Of a stretch of DNA of 64,000 nucleotides, positions 53,020 through 64,000 are shown piece after piece. The notes beneath the pieces were generated by a model that saw only the letters and a program-made list of their open reading frames with translations, was not told the DNA's origin and made no database searches. Where the stretch lies: contig JAGUCH010000008.1 in NCBI GenBank assembly GCA_019096065.1, positions 5,001 to 69,000 on the forward strand, in the 5' to 3' direction. Position 1 is the stretch's first letter; every line of letters starts with the position of its first letter. The position numbers were made by a program, and so were the translations under genes. The DNA comes from Paracyclopina nana (lineage: Eukaryota; Arthropoda; Copepoda; Cyclopoida; Cyclopettidae).

Positions 53020-54130
53020 GTTTTTGCCCTAATTTTCCAGGATCGGTTGACGAAACTTGTTAATTTCACCTTATATCTCATGAATTCACCCAAAAAGTGC
53101 TGATAACCGCCTGAATAACCCATGAATTGCGCTAAGTTGTGAAATCTGGTAACGCTGTAACAGCTTGTGGAACTCGGAATTGCTTTTTAGTTAGAGTATT
53201 GCCCTAATTTTTCAGGATCGGTTTTTTACCCTTTTTATTGATTTCTACCCAAAAGTGGCAAGAAAACGCCAAAATGAGTATAATTTTTACTAATTAACTT
53301 CAAATCCGGAAACGCTTTAGCTTAGTATGTTGCCCTAATCATTCATGATCGGTTCATACAACTGGATCTTATTTTAAATTGTTAATCACTCACTTTCTCT
53401 AATTTCTAGCCAAAAGCAGGTAGAAAACGCCAAATATAGCCTTTATTTGCGCCCAAAGTGTAAATCCAGCAACGCTGTTGCAAATTTGAATTTTTTGGCA
53501 AAACAAAAAAATTTTCATTTCTTTTTTTGAAGGGAGAAAAGATGGCCGAGGACATTGGCAAATTGGTGCCAAATTTGCCAAATCAGCTTAGGATTTTGCC
53601 CTAATTTTTCAGGATCAGTTCTTCCAACTGGATCAGCTGTTAATGAATCCTTACTCCCTCTATTTTCTAATTTCAACCTAAAAGTGGCAAGAAAACGCCA
53701 AAATGAGCTTGATTTTTGCAAATAAACTTCAAATCCGGAAACGCTTTAGCTCAGGATTTTGCCCCTATTTTTCAGGATCGGTTCTTCCAACTGGATCAGC
53801 TGTTGATTAATCGTCATTCCCTCTTTTTATTGATTTCAACCCAAAAGTGGCAAGAAAACGCCAAAATGAGCTTGATTTTTACAAATTAACTTCAAATCCG
53901 GAAACGCTTTAGCTTAGTATGTTGCCCTAATCATTCATGATCGGTTCATACAACTGGATCTTATTTTAAATTGTTAATCACTCACTTTCTCTAATTTCAA
54001 GCCAAAAGCAGGTAGAAAACGCCAAATATAGCCATTATTTGCGCCCAAAGTGTAAATCCAGACACGCTGTTGCAAATTTGAATTTTTTTCAGAAAATTCA
54101 AAACAAAGACAATTTTGATTTTTTTTTTCT
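53020..54130. repeat. Tandem ~165-bp / 600-bp repeats upstream of TUT1
   Basis: The word GCCCTAATTTTTCAGGATCGGTT (with variants) recurs near 53027, 53201, 53330, 53598, 53760 and 53923, with AAAAGTGGCAAGAAAACGCCAAA in each unit. A larger 600-bp period is superposed: 53330-53590 and 53930-54190 match closely and include the start codon region of the downstream gene. Confidence 0.9.
53542..53590 (+). pseudogene. Copy of the TUT1 start exon, exactly 600 bp upstream
   Basis: GGGAGAAAAGATGGCCGAGG at 53533 matches GGGAGAAAAGATGGCGGAGG at 54133. It codes MAEDIGKLVPNLP against MAEDIGKLSPNLP, then leaves the gene sequence and hits a stop after a few more codons. The preceding acceptor-like T run with AAG/TAG is duplicated too. 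Confidence 0.9.
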
Positions 54131-54141
54131 AGGGAGAAAAG

Positions 54142-57100
54142 ATGGCGGAGGACATTGGCAAATTGTCGCCAAATTTGCCCATTTTTTGCGACTCTTGCCA
54201 AGTGGATTTGGCCACAGTTGAATTGGCGGAAATTCACATCAAGGGCAAAAAACACAACGGTCGATTTTGGAAGATTCCGCGGAAAAATCCCGCGGTTTTT
54301 CTGCCCGACTGCAAATCCTTCGGAACCGCGGACATTTTGACGCATTTCGCCAAATTCGGAGTGATTCGCGACATTCGCGGATTCAAGGCGAAAAAATTGG
54401 CAAATGAGAAAACAGAAGAATTTATCCGGATGAGGATAGAATTTGACGATCCGTAATTCTTTTAATTCTATTTTTTAATAGATTAATTTGAAAAAGGTCC
54501 TAACCCAAATTCTTTACAACACCCGAGAAATTTTCATTTTCTGAAATCTTATGCTCTTAGGGTTCATTTGGTAGTGATTTAAAAATCCTGGCCTATGGCT
54601 TCCCGTAACTTGAAACTTTCAAAAACGTCTAGCACCTACAGCTTGTAATTTTTTGAGATTATTCATAGCAATGACCCCCTCTGAATAAAGAAGATGCAAC
54701 TTTTTTCATTTCATAAGCAAGTCTGTAAAATGCACTCAAATTGAGATATTTGCTGCCAAACTTATTATGCATAATTGGACGTGATCGACTTTGAGCATAT
54801 CATTATCTCCATTTCTGTTCATCCTAGCGATTTTACTATGAAGCAACTTTAGTTTTATTTTTGAATTTTAGTGGGGGTCATTGAAGCTGACTATCCCCAA
54901 AAAATGAGCCGTTTCTGCGCAGAACGTTTATAATTTTTTTTTTTTTTTGGAAGTGATAGGCCAGGATTTTTATTTAATCACCAAATGAACTCTTAGGACA
55001 TAAGCTTTCCAGAAAATACACAATTCTTGGGTGTTGTAAGCAGTTTGGTTTGGGTCCTTTGTCAAGTCAATGTGAGCGGAGCAAGTCGCTCGACGGAGGC
55101 GGATGTTGAATGAAGAGTTATTAGAACAATGACTATAATTTTTTTCCCGCCAAATTCCACTTAATTTTTTTATGGGTGAAAAAAGAAATGATTCAAGGGT
55201 GATTTACTGCTAAAATCAACAGCTGTTTTTGCTACAGATTTTTCAAATATTTGAAAATCTCAGCTAATTTTGAGCAGTTTTACATGATGTAACTTTATTT
55301 TATTGTGAGAATATTTCACAATATCATTTTAGTTTATCATTTGTCCCCAAAAAATTTATAGCAAAATGCAGATTATTTTTGCCGAATTCTGCTCAAATTA
55401 TCCGATTTTTTCAAATATTTGAAAATATCAGCTGATTATGAGCAGTTTTACATGATTTAACTTTATTTTTTGTGAGCATAATTCAAAATATCAATTTAGT
55501 TTACCATTTTCACCCAAAAAATTGAGATGTAGATTATTTTTGCTTTTGATAATTCTGCTCCAATTATCCGAGGCGAAAAAGCTCCGCTTCCCGCCTTTGG
55601 ACGCCCAATTTGATTTTCATCCATTTTCAAGGCAAATTGTGGACAAGATTTTGAAGATGCGACATTTGATCAAAAATAGAAGCATTCGGGTTGCAAGAAG
55701 CATTGAAAAGGCGCCAAGTTGCACTTTTTTGACGGAAACCGAAATTGGCCAAATTGTGCAGAAAATCAGCCATGATCAAGTCAAAGCGGAGCTGAAAGGG
55801 ATTGAAGATCCGGAAGAGCAAATGGAAGCTCTAATGAAATTGCTCGAGTTGAAAGCCAACGACATTGAACAACGCACAACAATTGCCAATCACATCCAAG
55901 TAAATTAAAATTATCAACTTTTATTGGTACGGGACGAGCCAACAATTTTGGGGCTTGAGCGCATTCAAGCTTTTGTGAAATTGAAAATGGCTTTAATGAG
56001 ACATTAATTTTGGTTTTCGGGCTTTTTTGAGCAAAACTAGTTTTCTTTGAGGCCGAAAAACGTTTTTTTCAAAATCTGAATGCATTAGATTGTCAATCAA
56101 GGCCAAGTAAACCAAAAATATTGACTTTTATTGGTATGGGACGAGCCAACAATTTTGGGGCTTGAGCGCATTCAAGCTTTTGTGAAATGGAAAATGGATT
56201 TTATGAGACATGAATTTTGGTTTTCGGGCTTTTTTGAGCATTACTAGTTTTCTTTCAAGCCGAAAAAGATGGTTTTTCAAAAATAGATTGCCAATAACAT
56301 CCAAGTAAATTAAAATTATCGACTTTAATTGGTACGGGACGAGCCAACAATTTTGGGACTTGAGCGCATTCAAGCCTTTGTGAAATTGAAAATGGCTTTT
56401 ATTAGACATTAATTTTGGTTTTCGGGCTTTTTTGAGCAAAACTAGTTTTCTTTCAAGCCGATATAGTTGGTTTATCAAAAATTGATTGCCAATCACATGC
56501 TAGTAAATTAAAATTATCAACTTTTATTGGTACGGGACGAGCCAACAATTTTGGGGCTTGAGGGCATTCAAGCTTTTGTGAAATTGAAAATGGCTTTAAT
56601 GAGACATTAATTTTGGTTTTCGGGCTTTTTTGAACAAAACTAGTTTTCTTTCAAACCGAAAAAGATGGTTTTTCAAAAATTGATTGCCAATAACATCCAA
56701 GTAAATTAAAATTATCAACTTTTATTGGTACGGGACGAGCCAACAATTTTGGGGCTTGAACGCATTCAAGCCTTTGTGAAATTGAAAATGGCTTTTATTA
56801 GATATTAATTTTGTATTTTGGGCTTTTTTGAACAAAACTAGTTTTCTTTCAAACCGAAAAAGATGGTTTTTCAAAAATTGATTGCCAATAACATCCAAGT
56901 AAATTAAAATTATCGACTTTAATTGGTACGGGACGAGCCAACAATTTTGGGGCTTGAGCTCATTCAAGCCTTTGTGAAATTGAAAATGGCTTTTATTAGA
57001 TATTAATTTTGTATTTTGGGCTTTTTTGAACAAAACTAGTTTTCTTTCAAACCGAAAAAGATGGTTTTTCAAAAATTGATTGCCAATAACATCCAAGTAA

Positions 57101-60100
57101 ATTAAAATTATCGACTTTAATTGGTACGGGACGAGCCAACAATTTTGGGGCTTGAGCGCATTCAAGCCTTTGTGAAATTGAAAATGGCTTTTATTAGATA
57201 TTAATTTTGTATTTTGGGCTTTTTTGAACAAAACTAGTTTTCTTTCAAACCGAAAAAGATGGTTTTTCAAAAATTGATTGCCAATAACATCCAAGTAAAT
57301 TAAAATTATCGACTTTAATTGGTACGGGACGAGCCAACAATTTTGGGACTTGAGCGCATTCAAGCCTTTGTGAAATTGAAAATGGCTTTTATTAGACATT
57401 AATTTTGGTTTTCGGGCTTTTTTGAGCAAAACTAGTTTTCTTTCAAGCCGATATAGTTGGTTTATCAAAAATAGATTGCCAATCACATGCTAGTAAATTA
57501 AAATTATCAACTTTTATTGGTACGGGACGAGCCAACAATTTTGGGGCTTGAGGGCATTCAAGCTTTTGTGAAATTGAAAATGGCTTTAATGAGACATTAA
57601 TTTTGGTTATTGGGCTTTTTTGAGCAAAACTAGTTTTCTTTGAGGCCGAAAAACGTTTTTTTCAAAATCTGAATGCATTAGATTGTCAATCAAGGACAAG
57701 AAAACTAAAAATATTGACTTTTATTGGTATGGGACGAGCCAACAATTTTGGGGCTTGAGCGCATTCAAGCTTTTGTGAAATTGAAAATGGCTTTTATTAG
57801 ACATTAATTTTGGTTTTCGGGCTTTTTTGAGCAAAACTAGTTTTCTTTCAAGCCGATATAGTTGGTTTATCAAAAATTGATTGCCAATAACATCCAAGTA
57901 AATTAAAATTATCGACTTTTATTGGTACGGGACGAGCCAACAATTTTGGGGCTTGAGCGCATTCAAGCCTTTGTGAAATTGAAAATGGCTTTTATTAGAT
58001 ATTAATTTTGTATTTTGGGCTTTTTTGAACAAAACTAGTTTTCTTTCAAACCGAAAAAGATGGTTTTTCAAAAATTGATTGCCAATAACATCCAAGTAAA
58101 TTAAAATTATCGACTTTAATTGGTACGGGACGAGCCAACAATTTTGGGACTTGAGCGCATTCAAGCCTTTGTGAAATTGAAAATGGCTTTTATTAGACAT
58201 TAATTTTGGTTTTCGGGCTTTTTTGAGCAAAACTAGTTTTCTTTCAAGCCGATATAGTTGGTTTATCAAAAATAGATTGCCAATCACATGCTAGTAAATT
58301 AAAATTATCAACTTTTATTGGTACGGGACGAGCCAACAATTTTGGGGCTTGAGGGCATTCAAGCTTTTGTGAAATTGAAAATGACTTTTATGAGACATTA
58401 ATTTTGGTTTTTGGGCTTTTTTGAGCAAAACTAGTTTTCTTTCAAGCCGAAATAGTTGGGTTTTTTTAATGAAAGCATTAGATTGCAAATCAAGTGCAAG
58501 AAAACAAAAATTAACATTTGCCTTTCTAATTTGTATTTTTTCCCTTTGCAGAGAACTGTGAGTGATGTTTTTCCCAATTGTGTGGTGTACCTTTTTGGAT
58601 CAACTGTTAATGGACTCGGATTTGTGGGATGCGATATTGATGCCTACCTAGATTTAGGTCTGTTTTTGAGCAAAAACATATATTATGTTAAGATTAGTTT
58701 ATTGTTCAAAAGAAACATTCATCAACTAGTGCTGTCATCATTGAATATGAGTAGACAATAACTTTTATAGAAATAATTTAATCAGCAAAGATAATTTTAA
58801 ATATTATAACTCAAGTGGAAAAAATGAGAAATATGCTACTAAAATAATTGCCTCAAATATATTTTTTATTTGTATAAAATACCAATGCATTAAAACAATT
58901 TTCATCTTTTGCAATCAATATCATATAACATTCTTTGTCCTCAAAATTAAGTTTGCTGAAAAAGTAAATAATTTTTGAACATCATATCAAAAAGCATTAC
59001 TAATTTTAATATTAATGTAGCATTCTTATTGTTTATAAAAAATTGTTTAATTCTGCTATTGTATACTTTAGTTTTATACTAAACATTCTTTTTCGTGTTT
59101 ATTTCATTAAAAATTCAAAGTATACCTCATTAACTTAATGGAATATATTTATTTTCATTTTTACAGGCACTGAAAAAAATGCCGGTGGGGAAATGCGCAG
59201 CGTGGCGCGCGAAGCCATGCAGAGTCGCGCCCGCGCAATCGCGAGCAAATTGAAGGAATCCCGACTGAACGGAATCATCGCGAATGTTCAGGGCATTTAC
59301 CAAGCTCGCGTGCCCATCGTCAAATTTGTCCACATCAAGAGCGGCCTCAGCTGCGACCTCAGCCTCAAAAACAAAATGGCCGTCCTCAACACGGAATTCA
59401 TCCGTTTGTGCATCGAGGCTGATGCTCGTGTGCGAACTTTGATGGTCACCATTCGGTACTGGGCCTCAAAATTGGGCATTTCCGGCGGCGGCAAAGGCAG
59501 CAGAAGCCTCAAAATCACCAACTACGCCTTGACCCTCCTCGTCATTTTCTACCTCCAGGTGATTTACTTTACTCAATAAAAAAATATTCAGTGCTGCTTT
59601 GGGCCGGGTTAGTAAAGTTGCTCAGTGGCTATTGTAAATCAGCTGAGGCCATGAAATGAGACACACTATTTCCTGCCACCAGGTGGTTTACTTTATGTAA
59701 AAAATGTTCAGTGCTGCTTTTGATCAAGCTCGTAAAGTTCCTCAGTGGCTGTTGTAGATCAGCTGAGACCATGAAATGAGACACATTGTATCATTTTCTG
59801 CCACCAGGTGGTTTACTTTATGTAAAAATATATTCAGTGCTGCTTTTGATCAAGCTCGTAAAGTTCCTCAGTGGCTATTTGAAATCAGCTAAAATGCGGC
59901 ACATTATGTCATTTTCTACCACCAGGTGATTTACTTTAAGTAAAAAATACTCAGTTCAGTTCCTCAATGACTTTTCCTATTTGAAATCAGCTGAAATGAG
60001 GCACATTATGTCATTTCTTGTAATATTCTGCCTCCTGGTGATTTTCTTTATGCAAAAATAATCAGTTCTGCTACCGTAGGTCAGTCTCATAAAGCTCCAG

Positions 60101-62965
60101 GTTTTTCTAACTACTTAATAACTGACGCCTTAATATCACACATTATTTTCTACCACCAGGTGATTTACTTTATGTAGTATTCTCTGCACATTCCTGCTCT
60201 CTGACACTCTAACCGAAACCTTAAAATGGCAAATTATGCAATCTCTTAATTGGTTAAACTAAGCCTTAATTAAAATTCATGAATTGATGCTTCCCATCAT
60301 TTTCTACCACCAGGTGATTTCCATTATGTGAAAAAAACAGCTTAAGCACTGAGGGTTTTCCTACTTTGAAACAAGTTCAAAATTACGCTTAGTTGGAATG
60401 TTTGATAGGTCCGCCGAGTGTTGTTTTTCTTGGCCGAGCGGAGCGAGTGCCATAATTCACAATTAGGCTCAATTCATGATAAACAGTGATGTAAAATGCA
60501 ATTGTTTACACTTTTCTTCCCGCATAAACAAAGGTTGAGGGCATTTTGCCAAGTGCCATGACTTTGCAAGGATTGGCCAAGGTTGGGGACAAGTGCATCA
60601 TTGATGGTTGGCAGTGCGGATTTTGCACGGATTTGTCGCTTTGGCCGCTTCAGCCAAAGCCCAAATGTGGCATGGATCTTTTGCGAGGATTCTTTGCTTT
60701 TTATGGCGAGAAATTCAACTATGGCACTCACGTGGTCTCACCTTTTGCTGGCATTCCAGTGGAGAAATCCAAATTTGTCAAGAAAGTGGAGCACGATGAA
60801 GAAAGCTACATGAAAACTTACTGGGAAAACGTTTTACTGAGTAGCACTGGTGCAGAAAAAAGCCAAGATGAGCAACTACTTCATGTTGAAGCATCTCTCT
60901 GTGTTCAGGTAAAATGAAAGCCCTCGGTTGGTAAAGTGATTTTCATGCAGTTGTTTTGTTTTACAACTTAAGACGAGGTTGATTTGTATGCTTTTTTTAT
61001 GGTTTCTGACTCTTTGTTGTGTTCCTTGGGGGTTGTAAAGTTACTTTATGCACCTGACCAGAAGCCATGTAACGCTTGTAAATATATATTTAACATTTGT
61101 AAAGTAATGCACTCCTAGTGACGCTATGTACTTTTTTGAGGCATGATACTTTTTACTTTATTCTTAAAGCAAGGAGTTATTTCACATACATTTGATTGTT
61201 TGAGGTACATAAAGTAACTTTACAGTCCCTTCCATAAACCAAGCAGCCCTTGGAAACACATATTTTGTTTAGAAAACATTAGTGTCTTTGTTGACAAAAC
61301 AAGTTTGCAAATAATCACAGAGTAGCAGTTGAGGTACGTAAAGTTACTTTACATACTTTTGATGCCGTAATGATTGTAAAGGAGCCAAATGTTCATAGAA
61401 GAAAGCTTAGCGCCGTGTTTCTTTATTAGGGTTTTCTGCACTTTCCACTCCTCCCTCGGCTCTTTTACGTCCCCGCTTTACAGCCCCTTTAAAATTGGAG
61501 AAAATTAATATTTGTTTTTCTTTACAGGACCCCTTTGAGCTGAATTTGTGCGTGACTAAGGGCTACTTACCTCAAGCCTTGGCCAAGTGGAAGCAAAGCT
61601 GTGATCAAACGGCCAAACTACTCAGCCGGGAAAAAGACTTTACAAGTCTACTCGACATTTTTGAGCTCGACTCATCTCAGTCTCTCAAGGGAAGCAAATT
61701 GCTGACAAAGAAGAAGAAAGCTGCAGCCATCAATCCAAACGAATCAAATGTCTGCTTTGAAGTGCCATTTCATGGCCAAACTGAGGACAAAGAGGCCTTT
61801 ATGGCCAGAGTCAAGTCGATCCTGCATCAAATCGCCAAGGTGACAATCTCTATTATCCCTTGCTTTATATCCTTCCTTTACAGTACCTCTTGAAAAAAAC
61901 TGCAGTTGAATTCTAAAGAGCTTTCTGTTCATCTTGTTGCCTTGTAAAGAAATATTTCTCAAGTTATGTAACATTCATGTGTTATGTCAGCAATTGAATA
62001 TTTGCTCTGTAAACTATTTTTGATGAAGGTAAATAATTTTACAGGACTCGCCAAAGAACATTCCAGTAAAGATGCAAAGCTTGCACCATCGAGTCTGCAG
62101 GTTTACATACCTGAAATAACTAAAACATTATTCGGGAAACTATTTTACCCCAGGAAAAATCACTTTACAAGACTCAATAATTGGTAGCTATTTCAGTGCA
62201 GTCTTGAACTTCAAGACTTGCAAAGTTGCTTTACTTTACAGTTAATTTGCATCCCTGTGTAGACACAACAGTCGCCTTTCACACCAGGGAAAATCACTTT
62301 ACAGCAGTGATTTACTAGCTGTTTCAGTGCAGTCTCAAACACTTCAAGTCTTGCAAAGTTGCTTTACTTTACAGTTAATTTACATGCCTGCGTAGACACA
62401 ACAGTCGCCTTTCACACCAGGGAAAATCACTTTACAGCAGTGTTGATATCTATTTCAGTGCATTTTCAAGATGCAGACCGTGCCAGTGTCCAGCATGGCA
62501 GACAATGACAAGTGTCCTCACCATGAAGTGGGCAAGGAAGACCCTCAAGCAAAGCTTTTGGCAGGGCTAAAGGCTGAGCCTCAAAAAGAAGGGCAATGGG
62601 CCACTCTTTGCTGCTCTGTGATTTACCATGCTTTCCACTCCAAGTCAAAAAGGGAAGCTGTGAGAAAGGAGCTGAATTTGGGCCCTCAGATCTCAGTTGA
62701 GAGTGAAAGTGCCATCTTTGAGCACATTTTCACTCAGCAATATGGTGGCCTCAAGGCTGAGACAAATTTGGCTGGTTTACTGCAGCCTGACTGTGTATTT
62801 GACATGAGCACACATTGGTCCACTGTGGACAATGAGGTGTGTGTACACTTGAGCCTCTCGAGGTCAAGGAAGAAAGCTTGGAAAGGCATTTTCACCTACC
62901 TAAGAGATTACATTCCAGCCATTCTTGACAGTGAACTACGCCTATTGGGAAAGAATGTTCACTAG
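54142..62965 (+). CDS. TUT1: TUT1-like terminal uridylyltransferase (U6 TUTase/Star-PAP family)
   Basis: About 790 residues. Exons: 54142-54452, about 55533-55899, 58552-58657, 59167-59558, 60534-60908, 61528-61839, possibly 62045-62065, and about 62471-62965. Order of parts: a matrin/U1-type C2H2 finger (FCDSCQVDL...EIHIKGKKHNG); an RRM (AVFLPDCKSFGTADILTHF); the nucleotidyltransferase core LFGSTVNGLGFVGCDIDAYL, with the G-S and D-x-D metal ligands; the third Asp in SGLSCDLSLKNKMAVLN; ITNYALTLLVIFYLQ; the PAP-associated/nucleotide-recognition part (IDGWQCGFCTDL, then DPFELNLCV); and a C-terminal domain ending ELRLLGKNVH, as in TUT1. Family members add uridines to U6 snRNA in the nucleus. Start of exon 2 and exon 7 are uncertain; the other junctions keep phase. 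Most introns carry tandem arrays containing exon edges. Confidence 0.93.
55251..55560. repeat. Duplicated acceptor region of TUT1 exon 2
   Basis: 55251-55395 and 55432-55566 align at an offset of about 181 (GAGCAGTTTTACATGAT; ATATCA.TTTAGTTTA; CAGATTATTTTTGC / TAGATTATTTTTGC; AATTCTGCTC.AATTATCCGA). The second copy contains the 5' part of exon 2; the first is an upstream look-alike with its own CAG. Confidence 0.8.
55880..58460. repeat. 13 copies of a ~198-bp unit in TUT1 intron 2
   Basis: GGTACGGGACGAGCCAACAA (or GGTATGGG...) recurs at 55926, 56133, 56331, 56530, 56728, 56925, 57123, 57321, 57520, 57726, 57925, 58123 and 58321; spacing is 197-199 except two of 206-207. Each unit begins with ATTGCCAAT(C/A)ACATCCAAGTAAATT or a variant, i.e. 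the last ~15 bases of exon 2 plus its GTAAAT donor. Higher-order identity (56335-56490, 57325-57480 and 58127-58282) shows block copying. Confidence 0.97.
59540..60330. repeat. Donor-containing ~120-bp units in TUT1 intron 4
   Basis: After the true junction (TTTTCTACCTCCAG/GTGATTTACTTTA at 59558), the intron repeats CTGCCACCAGGTGGTTTACTTTATG or CTACCACCAGGTGATTTAC near 59683, 59797, 59912, 60029 (mutated), 60148 and 60300, each followed by AAAAAT.TTCAGTGCTGCTTT. Every unit thus carries a copy of the exon end and 5' splice site. Confidence 0.93.
62150..62470. repeat. 133-bp units before the last TUT1 exon
   Basis: AAAATCACTTTACA recurs at 62157, 62290 and 62423 (spacing 133). Units contain TTTCAGTGCAGTCT..AACTTCAAG, and the final one runs TTTCAGTGCATTTTCAAG straight into the last exon. 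Acceptor-like TTTACAG and TTTCAG sites are thereby multiplied upstream of the real one. Confidence 0.88.
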
Positions 62966-63830
62966 GTGCTTTACTTTATAATGTTTGTGACTCGTGGAGC
63001 TGCTCATTTTGGGAGAGAATGTGCTCTATATTACATAACTGACTGTTTGAAATACAATTAAAAAAGGAAAGAATGCTCACCAGGTGCTTTACTTTATTGA
63101 TTAACTGACCAAATGAACTACTCATAAAGTAAAAGAATGGTCCCTGGGTGCTTTTCTTTATTACATTTCTGACTCATTGAAATACTAATAAGAGTAAAGA
63201 ATGTTCACTAGGTGCTTTACTTTATCGATCAACTGACCAAATGAACTACTCATAAAGTAAAGAATGGTCCCTGGGTGCTTTTCTTTATTACACTTCTGAC
63301 TCATTTAAATACTAATACTAATAAGAGCAAAGAATGTTCACTAAGTGTTTTACATAACCGATTCACTGACCAATTGAACTACTCATAAAGTAAAGAATGG
63401 TCCCTGGGTGCTTTTCTTTACTACACTTCTGACTCATTGAAATACTAATACTAATAAGAGTAAAGAATGTTCACTAGTGCTTTTCTTTATTACATTTCTG
63501 ACTCATTGAAATACTAATACCAATAAGAGTAAAGAACATTCACTAGGTGCTTTACTTTATCAATTAACTGACCAAATGAACTACTCATAAAGTAAAAAAT
63601 GGTCCCTGGGTGCTTTTCTCTATTACATTTCTGACTCATTAAAATGCTAATAAGAGTAAAGAATGTTCACTAGGTGCTTTACTTTATAGATTAACTGACC
63701 AATTGAACTGCTCATAAAGGGAAAGCATATTCATTAGGTGCTTTTCTTTATTGCATAACTGAGTTATTGAAATGCAGTTAAAAGGAAATAATGTTCACTA
63801 GGTGATTTTCTTTATTACATATCTGACTAG
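62945..63830. repeat. Tandem repeat seeded at the TUT1 stop codon
   Basis: The coding end GGAAAGAATGTTCACTAGGT continues GCTTTACTTTAT. Downstream, AAAGAATGTTCACTAGGTGC plus TTTACTTTAT (and the relative AAAGAATGGTCCCTGGGTGC) recur about a dozen times, with TGACTCATTGAAATACTAAT and ACTGACCAAATGAACTACTC in alternate half-units; the composite period is about 135 bases. Confidence 0.92.
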
Positions 63831-64000
63831 CATTACACCGTCTACAAATAAATAATGATAATAATATAGCTGAATGTATATTAATATTAACAATGATGGT
63901 ATCACTTGGTTCGTCTAAACATGGGGAACAACACTGATGGCTCTAAACGCTTTAAATAGTGTAGGAATTTATGAAAGTCAGCTTTGACTGCACGCAACTG
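63831..64000. other. Window end, nothing recognised
   Basis: AT-rich; AATAAA at about 63846 could serve as polyadenylation signal for TUT1 if the preceding array is its 3' UTR. Confidence 0.35.

Noticed and set aside
56128-58287. Minus-strand frames of 122-254 codons with repeated LVLLKKARKPKLMS
   Set aside because: They are antisense reads of the 198-bp intronic array in TUT1 (198 is divisible by three).
1-64000. Reverse transcriptase, integrase or endogenous virus genes
   Set aside because: Looked for YxDD-type and integrase-type motifs among the long frames and saw none; mobile elements here are all non-autonomous DNA-type.

Overview
The window is the left end of a metazoan chromosome and almost certainly arthropod. 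It opens with about 3.8 kb of (CCTAA)n, which is (TTAGG)n on the G-strand, the typical arthropod telomere repeat, running inward from base 1. The genes behind it fit: a DEG/ENaC (pickpocket-like) channel, an ionotropic-receptor (IR/iGluR) ligand-binding fragment, alpha-catenin, tRNA 2'-phosphotransferase, a calponin-homology protein and a TUT1-like terminal uridylyltransferase, all with GT-AG introns. I cannot name the species; a crustacean or other non-model arthropod is only a guess.

Layout. 1-3835: telomere with a TGAGG-variant block and an 84-bp TTAGGG block. 3.9-5.8 kb: subtelomeric unrecognised ORFs, an inverted partial copy and a tRNA-like remnant. 6.2-8.1 kb (-): type II membrane protein with LNR, PAN-like and kelch-like parts. 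8.65-10.3 kb (-): DEG/ENaC channel. 10.6-12.3 kb (+): IR fragments, one broken by a MITE. 12.4-15.5 kb: foldback element made of 9-bp repeats. 15.5-18.3 kb: satellites and gene debris. 18.6-19.7 kb (-): single-pass membrane protein. 20.1-35.3 kb (-): complete alpha-catenin gene (8 coding exons, 911 codons) whose 8.4-kb intron carries a 7,519-bp inverted-repeat element. 36.4-38.5 kb (+): TRPT1, probably sharing a promoter region with alpha-catenin. 38.5-51.8 kb: repeat-rich, nearly gene-free. 52.15-52.8 kb (+): short CH-domain protein. 54.1-63.0 kb (+): TUT1-like gene.

Two things stand out. First, the TUT1-like gene carries tandem arrays at most of its exon boundaries, and the repeat units include the edge of the neighbouring exon with its splice donor or acceptor; even the start codon region has a copy exactly 600 bp upstream. 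Second, the window holds a family of 456-bp non-autonomous elements whose ends are CACAGTG and which are flanked by 5-bp direct duplications. This is the Transib/RAG pattern: the terminal heptamer equals the V(D)J recombination signal heptamer. One copy sits inside a satellite whose neighbouring units preserve the empty site; another breaks an IR pseudogene. Other non-autonomous elements (two foldbacks, an 8-bp-TSD hAT-like MITE, an 845-bp palindrome) lie nearby. I saw no transposase or reverse transcriptase gene anywhere in the window.

The genes do not form a pathway. Exon boundaries below were read by eye from GT-AG signals, reading phase and family similarity, without transcript data.
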